Assembly (NCBI GenBank): GCA_003218935.1
Contig: QHPA01000215.1
Coordinates: forward strand, 1-10,063
Source of the DNA: Verrucomicrobiota bacterium
GTDB lineage: Bacteria > Verrucomicrobiota > Verrucomicrobiia > Limisphaerales > AV2
DNA: 10,063 nucleotides
Direction: 5' to 3'
Each line of letters opens with the position of its first letter. Positions within the stretch are counted from its first letter, which is position 1. Positions 1-5,980 of this stretch are shown piece by piece. The notes under the pieces are model-generated. The model was not told the origin of the DNA and ran no database searches. It saw nothing but the letters and a program-made list of their open reading frames with translations. The translations under genes were made by a program, and so were the position numbers.

Positions 1-1301
1 CCTTTGAATCCAAAATCAACCAGTGCCGAATGCAGAAACGCCGGGTCCTGGTCAAAGCCAGGGCCTCGAACCAGATGCGGTTGGCGCAGCAGATCGCCCA
101 GGTCATCGTAGAAACCGCCGGGGCCGGGGTCAGTCCAGTGCACGATTTCCTCAATGCGTTTCAGTCGTTCCTCTTCCTCGGGCAGCTTACGAATGTCGGC
201 AAACTGCTGTTGCAACCACACACGATCGTTCAACGGCACGTCCATGTTGTCCAGGTTTGCGCCGCGGTCCACCGCCTCCGCCTTGTAAAGCGGCACACTC
301 AACTGCATGCCAATGCTGCGAAACAGAGCGCCCGCCAACTCAAAGACGCGAGCACGCCACTGTGTCGAAACGCCATTGGTCCCGCCGCGCTCCAGGATCG
401 CCTCCGCTTCCGACATCGCCGCCAGTGAACCCAGGTTCTTTGCGGCCCGAAGCTTTGTCATCGACTTGTCCTCCAACCCGGTTTCGTAAAGCAAACGACT
501 GCGCGTGTAGGCGTCGTAGTAAGCGCGATAAAGCCCCTGCTGGAACCGCCAATTGTTCTGAAGTTCCAGCGAGGCGGACTGTTCCATCGTTTGAAACTTC
601 TCTAACGTCGAGAAAACGCTTTCATTGGTGAGCAACGCGCCGCGCCAGTTCCCTTCCAACGCCAGCAAACCTTGCGCAAAGTCCTCGGCGTATTGGTCGC
701 CGATGAAGTAGCGACTGTAGTCGCGCAGCACGTTCGTCACGTTCACGTCCGGGTTCCATCCGAGCGCGCTCCAGATCGTTTTGTTCACATCGTCATTGCA
801 TCCTTCCGAGTAAGTCAGAAAGCCAATCGTGTCCGGCTGCGTGAGCCGGAAAATCGTCGCCTGACCGAGAGGACGTGGATTGATCGGCTCGCGGCCTTCC
901 GTCGCGGCGTAGGCCGAGTCCCAGTCGGGCACCGGATATTCACAGCGCCAGCTGTGCGTAATGTCGGGGTAATGGCGGATCGGATATTTTTGCGGGATGG
1001 CCCTGCGCAACTGCGACATGTCCAAGCGAACCTGTGGGCCATAAACCACCCCGCTGAGCCAATCAGGCTGTTCATTCCGGAGAATGTCGATGAATTCATC
1101 CAGCCACGATTGATTGAAGCTCTGCGGCGACACCCAGATCTGCGCTTTGGGATGGTAACGGTGCAGATTGTCGTTTTGCTTTTCGAGTAGTGCCATTAAA
1201 ACTTTCGGTCGCATGTGGCCAGGATCGCCGCCGGGCACAAAGACGGCATCAACGCGCGGCAATTTTTTGAACACGTCGCCCCACTCGTTGAGCGCAAACT
1301 C
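1..1301 (-). pseudogene. Glycoside-hydrolase-like protein, C-terminal part (frame-shifted from its start; runs off the left edge)
   Basis: Reading leftward from 1301, one frame stays open for 433 codons to the window edge with no stop, and its protein looks genuinely coding. It is the continuation of the N-terminal fragment to its right, but in a different frame. Visible motifs include GGDPGH (about 1215-1232), WVSPQSFNQSWLDEF, GVVYGPQVRLDMSQL, YPDITHS, VPDWDSAYAATEGREPINPR and YSEGCNDDVNK. A helical C-terminal region follows, with GFYDDLG near the left edge. Asp, Glu and His clusters at strand ends fit a TIM-barrel glycosidase core, and I associate the pattern with secreted proteins carrying a GH20b/GH67N-type N-terminal domain in Verrucomicrobiota and Planctomycetes. 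The substrate cannot be named, and I could not assign a catalytic pair. An in-frame stop lies at 1332-1334 and the first GTG is at 1272-1274, so this part has no plausible start of its own. Either the gene is inactivated or the sequence contains an error. Confidence 0.7.
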
Positions 1302-1990
1302 CGTACTCGTCCGCCAGTCGCGACATGGCGATCATCATCTCCATGGGCGGCAGCGGAAAGTGCGGGCTGGCGGCGGCGTCATCCGAGCGCGGCGGGATCA
1401 ATTCGATGGCGTTGCAACCGAAGACAACGAGGTCTCGGACATATTGCTCCCAGCGTGCCTCGTCCCAGGCGTCGTAGGAATTGGTCTTGGGCCGGTAACC
1501 GAGTTGGTGTCCGCGCAACCGGTATCCTGGCGCGGTCGCGACGCTGAAATCGTCCGGTAGCGTGACAGCGCCGGGTTTCAGGCGCAGGCTGCGGAGCAAA
1601 TGTCCGACGCCGAACAACACGCCGCGCGCGTCGTTGCCAATGACGAAAACCACCGAAGCGCCTTTGCCATGTTTGACGCGAATCCGATAACCTTCACGCC
1701 CTTCGAGTTTCCGATCTCTCGAAAGTTCTTCTGCGTATTCTCCCGCAAAAGAATTCAACTCCGATTCCACGCCAACCGCAACCACCGCCGCTGACCCGGA
1801 CGGCCAGATTGAAGCGCGTTCCCAGCGAATCTGTGTCCGCTTTTCCACTTCCTCGACCAGCATTGTTACCGCCTTTTTTTCGGGACCGGACAAGGTTCGC
1901 GGGGAGCAGACGACGGCCTTGCTCAGGTCGAGCGCGAGAGTCCGGCAAATCCCGATTAAGGAAACAAGGCAAAGCACGAACACGTTTCGG

Positions 1991-2070
1991 CTGGCAGCTC
2001 CGAACAGGCGAGATGCCTGTGCCACTCTCCGGGGTCCATGGGTAGCCTCCACGATTCCAGCATCGCGCAT
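1991..2070. repeat. Short palindrome-containing repeat-like segment in the 5' end of the glycosidase gene
   Basis: The segment contains a small hairpin, CAGGC-GAGAT-GCCTG, at 2005-2019, and flanking sequence without the look of protein-coding DNA. In the gene's frame it reads as AQASRLFGAASR, a peptide I associate with recurring noncoding repeats in Verrucomicrobiota genomes. That association is from memory and was not checked. It sits between the larger inverted repeat on the right and the hydrophobic signal-peptide core on the left. The outer limits are approximate because only one copy is in the window. Confidence 0.4.
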
Positions 2071-2075
2071 TGGGA

Positions 2076-2167
2076 CCATGAACGGTGGGGCGAGACTCCG
2101 TCGAGCCCTGATCTCCAAAGCACAGAAAATTAGGGCTCGACGGAGTCTCGCCCCACCCGGTTCATGG
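2076..2167. repeat. Long perfect inverted repeat (REP/MITE-like palindromic element)
   Basis: The arms at 2084-2109 and 2132-2157 are exact reverse complements over 26 bases, separated by a 22-base loop (2110-2131). The match continues outward as CCATGAAC (2076-2083) against GTTCATGG (2160-2167), with a two-base difference in between. The structure would form a very stable hairpin in RNA or single-stranded DNA. There is no transposase and no obvious target-site duplication, so it is best called a non-autonomous palindromic repeat. It lies in the 5' part of the glycosidase reading frame, which stays open through it. Without a T-tract on either side it is not a standard terminator, though it could slow transcription or block translation. 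Confidence 0.85.
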
Positions 2168-2180
2168 AAAGAGAACCGGG
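2156..2180. repeat. Secondary hairpin abutting the large inverted repeat
   Basis: CCCGGTTC (2156-2163) pairs perfectly with GAACCGGG (2173-2180) across a 9-base loop. It shares its left arm with the outer edge of the large inverted repeat, so the two structures are mutually exclusive at that edge. It may be part of the same mobile palindromic element. No function can be read from the sequence. Confidence 0.55.
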
Positions 2181-2298
2181 CCACCCGATGACGCCAGCTC
2201 GGGATTTTCTTCACGCTTTTCGATTTCAAGGAATTCATTCCCTGAATGATCGCGATCACGACCAACCTCTCGAAAACCGCTTTCAACTTTGCAGCCGT

Positions 2299-3561
2299 TC
2301 AAGTGCCGTCCGACATCCTGGAAGACGCGGCGTCCGCCGGACGGCCCCTGAGTCTCAGGCGAGACACGCGCATTCCGTCCGTCTGCTCGACGCGCAATTC
2401 ATAAGCGCCGAGCGCGAGCGTGTCGCCCGGCTTCGGAAACCCCCCGAGCCGCTGCGTCACCCACCCGCTCGTCGTAGTGATGCCTTCTTCCGCGAGCGCT
2501 TCGCCGACCACTTCAGCCAGTTCGTGCAACGGCAGCGCGCCGTCAACTTCCCACGTTCGCTCGCCCGTTTTCACCAGCAGCGGCTTCTCCTGGTCGAACT
2601 CGTCCTGAATCTGGCCGACCAATTCCTCCAGGATATTCTCCAGCGTCGCCATGCCGACCGTGCCGCCGTATTCATCCACGACGATGGCGAAATGCAGTTT
2701 TCGTTCGAGGAAAAGTTGCAGCAGTTTTTCCAGGCGCGCGGTCTCCGGCACATAAATCAACTTGCGACACACCGACAGCAGGTCCGCGCCGGTGCGCGCC
2801 TTGATGCGCATGGCGTACAAATCCTTGATGTGAACGACGCCGGGCGTTTTGTCGAGGTCGCCGCCTTCGCTCAAGGGAAAACGCGAGTAGCGGGTCTTCT
2901 CCGCCAGGTCGAGGCATTCGGCTATCGTCGCCTCCGTGTCCAGCGCGACAATTTCCCGGCGCGGCCGCATCACCTCGCGGGCGATGCGGCGGCGCAGATC
3001 AAGCGCATTCAAAACGATGTCCCGGCCGAAGTGTGTTCCGGCGGATTGCTTCTGGGAGGCCATGAACAACAGGCGCAGTTCCTCTTCGGAATGCGCGCGT
3101 TCGGCCTCGCGGGCGGTTTCGACGCCGAGCTGGCCGAGCAACCATTGCGCCGAGTGATTCAACAGCCAGATGAACGGATAGGCCACCCGGCCGAACCAGA
3201 CCAGCGGCGGCGCCGTCCAGAGCGCGACAGAAACGGTCTTGCGAATAGCGACGGCTTTGGGCGCCAGCTCGCCGACCACGATCAGCAAAAAGGTGTTGGT
3301 AAAAAAGCCGACCAGAATCGCCACGGTGTGCCGCACGGTTTCCGATTCCACCTTCCACCAGGAATAGATCGGCGCCAGCAACGCGTTGAACACCGGCTCC
3401 ACGAGCACGCCCAGACCCAGGCTCGCCAGAGTGATGCCCAGTTGCGTGGCGCTGATGGCGGCGTCGAGATTCCCAATCAACTGCCGGGCGATCTTCGCGC
3501 GGCGATTCCCTTTGAGGACGAGCAGTTTGAGCAGGATGGAACTGACGGTTTCGCCGGGCAT
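2299..3561 (-). CDS. CNNM/CorC/HlyC-family membrane protein lacking the first membrane helix
   Basis: Third of three consecutive paralogues. Family members are inner-membrane proteins with a DUF21 transmembrane domain and cytoplasmic CBS domains, linked to Mg2+/Co2+ transport or resistance; the substrate here is unknown. The 420-residue product has membrane segments at about 34-58 (SATQLGITLASLGLG), 78-100 and 110-142, with the conserved GELAPK at 98-102. A CBS pair spans about 196-318 (VMRPRREIVALD; VVDEYGGTVGMATLENILEE), and a CorC_HlyC domain spans about 330-405 (WEVDGALPLHELAEV; LGGFPKPGDTLALGAYEL). The usual first helix, which ends in a motif like FVAAEFALVKVR, is missing: the protein opens with about 15 unrelated residues and joins the family at KGNRRAKIA. 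An in-frame TAG at 3568-3570 prevents any longer start. The ATG is 11 bases after the preceding stop, with no clear ribosome binding site. Function may be altered; the domains downstream look intact. Confidence 0.88.
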   Translation of the reverse strand: MPGETVSSILLKLLVLKGNRRAKIARQLIGNLDAAISATQLGITLASLGLGVLVEPVFNALLAPIYSWWKVESETVRHTVAILVGFFTNTFLLIVVGELAPKAVAIRKTVSVALWTAPPLVWFGRVAYPFIWLLNHSAQWLLGQLGVETAREAERAHSEEELRLLFMASQKQSAGTHFGRDIVLNALDLRRRIAREVMRPRREIVALDTEATIAECLDLAEKTRYSRFPLSEGGDLDKTPGVVHIKDLYAMRIKARTGADLLSVCRKLIYVPETARLEKLLQLFLERKLHFAIVVDEYGGTVGMATLENILEELVGQIQDEFDQEKPLLVKTGERTWEVDGALPLHELAEVVGEALAEEGITTTSGWVTQRLGGFPKPGDTLALGAYELRVEQTDGMRVSRLRLRGRPADAASSRMSDGT

Positions 3562-3572
3562 GTTGTTCTAAA

Positions 3573-4562
3573 TCACAGACTCACCTCTCCGAAAATGAAC
3601 TTCAGAATGTCGTGCAAACTGACGATGCCCACTTCGCGCTGGTCGCGGCCGAGCACGATGGCGAGTCGCTGGCCACTCCGCTGCATCCGGCGCAGCGCTT
3701 CTTCCACGCGCATCTCGTCGTTCAGATAAAGGGCGGGCTTCACGTAATCGCCGGCGGTTCTGCTCACGTCCAGGTCGCTTTGATAAAGCAGGGTCTTCAA
3801 ACTCACCACACCGGCCACGCGCCGGCGACCGTCCTCGTCCTGCCAGACCGGCAGCCGCGTCAGGTTGCGCTCGCGGCACAACCGAAGCGCCTCACTCATC
3901 CGGGTCCGCGTCGTCACCGTCGCCGCTTTTTCCAGCGGCGTGGCGATTTGGCCCACGGTCAAATGTTGCAGGTCGAGCACGCGGTTGATCATCGCCCGTT
4001 CCTCCGAGGTGAACGCCTGCGCCGATTCCTGCATCACCAGACGAAACTCTTCGCGCGTGCCAAACAAATGGCCGGTAAAAGTCCGGCCCCCAGTCCAACG
4101 CAGCAGCCCGCGCGCAAGGCGGCTCAACCAGGCCACCAGCGGCGAAACTGTCGCGTGCACAACCCGGAACGGGCCAACCAGCGCCAGGCACAGGCGGTTC
4201 GGAAAGGCGCGAAAAAGCATTTTGGGCAACAGCTCGCAAATCGCGTAGAAGAAAAAACCGCCGACCAAAAAAATTCCCCAGAACACGACTGGACGCGAAC
4301 CAAAGCGCAGGTGCAGCGCGATCACCGCCAGACTCACCGCCACAAAGTTTGCCAGCGTGTTGCCGACCAGGATCGTCCAGAGAAAATCTTCCGGCCTTTC
4401 CAGATAGCCATGCAGGACCTTGGCCCGCAGTTTGCCGGCGCGCATCCACTGCCGGATGCGCAGCCGGCTCAACGCAAAGACGCCGGCCTCCATGCCCGAC
4501 ATGAAAAACGAGAGCGCAAAGGACAGCGCCATCACCGCGGCGATGATCGGGCCGTTTTCCAC
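3573..4562 (-). CDS. CNNM/CorC-family membrane protein with CBS pair, no CorC_HlyC domain
   Basis: Second paralogue, 329 residues. I chose the GTG at 4560-4562 because AAAGGAGG lies 8 bases upstream and it directly follows the TGA of the preceding gene (4564-4566); the GTG at 4611-4613 would overlap that gene by 50 bases. The DUF21 part has helices at about 4-22, 60-84 and 92-113, with SGMEAGVFALSR at 22-33 after the first helix and CELLPK at 109-114, where the family usually has GExxPK. Further hydrophobic sequence lies at 122-148. A CBS pair follows at about 203-326 (VGQIATPLEKAATV; VGIVSLHDILKFIFGEV). The protein stops there, without the roughly 80-residue CorC_HlyC domain found in the paralogues on both sides. 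It is predicted to be an inner-membrane protein involved in divalent cation handling or its regulation. It could form mixed dimers with its neighbours; that is inference. Confidence 0.87.
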   Translation of the reverse strand: MENGPIIAAVMALSFALSFFMSGMEAGVFALSRLRIRQWMRAGKLRAKVLHGYLERPEDFLWTILVGNTLANFVAVSLAVIALHLRFGSRPVVFWGIFLVGGFFFYAICELLPKMLFRAFPNRLCLALVGPFRVVHATVSPLVAWLSRLARGLLRWTGGRTFTGHLFGTREEFRLVMQESAQAFTSEERAMINRVLDLQHLTVGQIATPLEKAATVTTRTRMSEALRLCRERNLTRLPVWQDEDGRRRVAGVVSLKTLLYQSDLDVSRTAGDYVKPALYLNDEMRVEEALRRMQRSGQRLAIVLGRDQREVGIVSLHDILKFIFGEVSL

Positions 4563-4563
4563 C

Positions 4564-5817
4564 TCAATGGCCTCCTTTGCGGTTGATCGCTTCAACCAGC
4601 ACCTCGCGCACACGCCTTTCGTCCGCCGCGGTGGCCGTGAGTTTCAGGCCGCGAAGGACCACGGATTGTCCGACGCCGGGCACGACCTCAAGTTGTGCCA
4701 GCAGCAATCCCCCCATCGTGTCCACGTCCGGCACGTCACCCAGTTCGGGATATTCACGGCAAAAATCCTCCAGCCGCATCGTCGCGTTTACGCGCCAGCG
4801 GCCTTCGCCCAGCTTCTCCATCACGAACCCCTGCGCTTCGCCCTCGCCGCGGATTTCGCCGATCATCTCCTCCAAAATGTCTTCCATCGTCACCAGGCCC
4901 GCTGTGTCGCCGAATTCGTCGAGCACAATGGCCAGGCCGCGCTGCTGGCGCTGCAAACTCTTGAGCAACTGCAACAGGTTCATGCTTTCGGGCACGAATG
5001 ACGGCAATTCGATGGCATCGGCCAGATCGATTTGCGGATCCAGCAACAGCGCCCGCGTGTTGAGGATGCCGACGATGGTGTCGGGTGTCTCGTCGTAAAT
5101 CGGCAGACGGCGATGCTTGTATTGGCGCGCTGCGGCGATCATTTCTTCGACGGACAAATCATCCGAAATGGAGGCCATCTGCGAGCGCGGCCTCATCACG
5201 TCACGGGCCGTCCGGCGGTCCAGACTGATGATCTGAAGAATAATTTCCTTCTCCGACTGCGCGAGCGTGCCCTGTTGATACGCCAGTTCGAGCAGTTCCT
5301 GGTACTCTTCGTCCGACAATGCGGCCGGCGCTTTGATGGATTTGGGCACGACGGCGCGAAGGATGGCAGTGTCCAGGAACTGGGCGACCCGGCCCAGCGG
5401 ACGCGTTACGCCCTGCAGAAAAAACATCGGCCGCGCCACCCACAACGACCATCGTTCCGGGGCGCGGACGGCGAGGGTTTTGGGGACCACTTCACAACCG
5501 ACGAGAATCAACGCCAGCAACGCGACCATCATTACGCCGGTGACCGGCGCCGGCCAGCCGCCACTCAAAGCGAGCCACAGCGAGATGGCGACGATGATCG
5601 AGTTGGCAAACGTATTGCCCAACACGATCGTCGCCAGCAAATCCTGCGGCTCCGCCAGCAGTCGCGCGACCACACCACCGGTTTGCGGCGAGCGCTCAAC
5701 CAGTTGGCGCGCCTGCCATTTGCCGAGGGAGAAGAGGGCTGACTCGGCCACCGCGAAGAAAAAGCTCGCGCCGGCAAACACGAGGACACCCACCACAGCC
5801 CACAGCGGCGTCAGCAT
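4564..5817 (-). CDS. CNNM/CorC/HlyC-family membrane protein, full length
   Basis: First of the three paralogues and the one with complete family architecture, 417 residues from the ATG at 5815-5817. A TTG at 5833-5835 would add six residues; neither start has a clear ribosome binding site. Membrane helices lie at about 3-25 (ending FAVAESALFSL), 60-84 (LATIVLGNTFANSII) and 92-113 (ending CEVVPK, in place of the usual GExxPK), followed by a hydrophobic stretch at 122-140. A CBS pair covers about 205-326 (VMRPRSQMASI; VLDEFGDTAGLVTMEDILEE). A C-terminal CorC_HlyC domain covers about 335-405 (GRWRVNATMRLEDF; VDTMGGLLLAQLEVVPGVGQ). Family members are tied to Mg2+/Co2+ efflux or resistance, but the transported ion cannot be inferred here. 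It lies downstream of ftsZ on the same strand across a repeat-bearing gap, and its stop is one base from the next gene's start. Confidence 0.92.
   Translation of the reverse strand: MLTPLWAVVGVLVFAGASFFFAVAESALFSLGKWQARQLVERSPQTGGVVARLLAEPQDLLATIVLGNTFANSIIVAISLWLALSGGWPAPVTGVMMVALLALILVGCEVVPKTLAVRAPERWSLWVARPMFFLQGVTRPLGRVAQFLDTAILRAVVPKSIKAPAALSDEEYQELLELAYQQGTLAQSEKEIILQIISLDRRTARDVMRPRSQMASISDDLSVEEMIAAARQYKHRRLPIYDETPDTIVGILNTRALLLDPQIDLADAIELPSFVPESMNLLQLLKSLQRQQRGLAIVLDEFGDTAGLVTMEDILEEMIGEIRGEGEAQGFVMEKLGEGRWRVNATMRLEDFCREYPELGDVPDVDTMGGLLLAQLEVVPGVGQSVVLRGLKLTATAADERRVREVLVEAINRKGGH
4571..4578 (-). promoter_or_regulatory. Strong Shine-Dalgarno inside the preceding gene's 3' end
   Basis: The minus strand reads AAAGGAGG, ending 8 bases before the GTG at 4562. 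It lies within the last codons of the preceding CorC-like gene. It is the best ribosome binding site in the window; it decides the start of the second paralogue and implies translational coupling of the two. Confidence 0.75.
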
Positions 5818-5863
5818 GGAGAAAGTATCGGGCAAGACGGCACAGGGAAAAAGGGAAAACTGA

Positions 5864-5873
5864 CTGTCGACAG
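5864..5873. other. 10-bp palindrome CTGTCGACAG
   Basis: A perfect 10-base palindrome about 45 bases upstream of the first CorC-like gene. It could be an operator half-pair or chance; no second copy is seen nearby. Confidence 0.2.
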
Positions 5874-5954
5874 CCGCAGAGCGGCGAGAGAAGGAAGCCC
5901 ACGGCGCGAGACGTGGGACACAGGGCCTCGCAAATTACAAGCCGCAGAGCGGCG
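5872..5954. repeat. Direct repeat pair of a hairpin-forming 15-mer between ftsZ and the CorC-like genes
   Basis: The 15-mer AGCCGCAGAGCGGCG occurs at 5872-5886 and again at 5940-5954, 68 bases apart, in the gap after ftsZ. Each copy has an internal GCCG/CGGC dyad. The 53 bases between them include a hairpin. The arrangement suggests a small repeat element bounded by two similar ends. I found no promoter that I would defend in this gap (5836-5980). Confidence 0.6.
5898..5917 (-). terminator. Possible weak hairpin downstream of ftsZ
   Basis: CCCACG (5898-5903) pairs with CGTGGG (5912-5917) over an 8-base loop, 64 bases past the ftsZ stop. On the minus strand it is followed by a pyrimidine-rich stretch (CTTCCTTCTCTC), not by a real T-tract. 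It may attenuate transcription, but it is not a convincing intrinsic terminator. Confidence 0.25.
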
Positions 5955-5980
5955 GCAGACCATTCAGGTGATCTGGAACA

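Larger units (their letters stand above)
1249..2238 (-). pseudogene. Glycoside-hydrolase-like secreted protein, N-terminal part (ends at a frameshift)
   Basis: This frame starts at an ATG at 2236-2238 (a TTG at 2284-2286 is possible) and ends at a TGA at 1249-1251. The last 15 or so codons, from about 1301 on, are out-of-frame read-through. A hydrophobic stretch VFVLCLVSLIGICRTLA (about 1983-1933) looks like a signal-peptide core followed by a cleavage region before LDLSKAVV. Then comes an alpha/beta domain (GPEKKAVTMLVEEVEKR; VVFVIGNDARGVLFGVGHLL) typical of the N-terminal GH20b/GH67N-like domain of secreted glycosidases. The start of the barrel follows (LRGHQLGYRPKTNSYDAW; FGCNAIELIPPRSDD). 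Sequence resembling the family stops at ADEYG, and the other frame resumes at EFALNEWGDVF. The true start is uncertain because repeats occupy 1991-2180. A GTG at 1981-1983 would give a signal peptide with no basic N-terminus. The polysaccharide target is unknown. Confidence 0.65.

Noticed and set aside
672..1190. Plus-strand open frame opposite the glycosidase fragment
   Set aside because: The minus-strand frame has recognisable enzyme motifs over the same bases; this one does not.
2247..2258. 12-bp palindrome TGATCGCGATCA as an operator
   Set aside because: One copy only, with no paired site or promoter near it. A palindrome of this length can occur by chance in 10 kb.
2164..3729. A 521-codon plus-strand open frame
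   Set aside because: It lies opposite the CorC-like genes, its product is rich in Arg, Gln and His with no family motif, and the minus strand carries clear domains. It is a high-GC antisense shadow.
3612..4586. A 324-codon plus-strand open frame
   Set aside because: Antisense to the second CorC-like gene, low-complexity basic composition, no recognisable fold.
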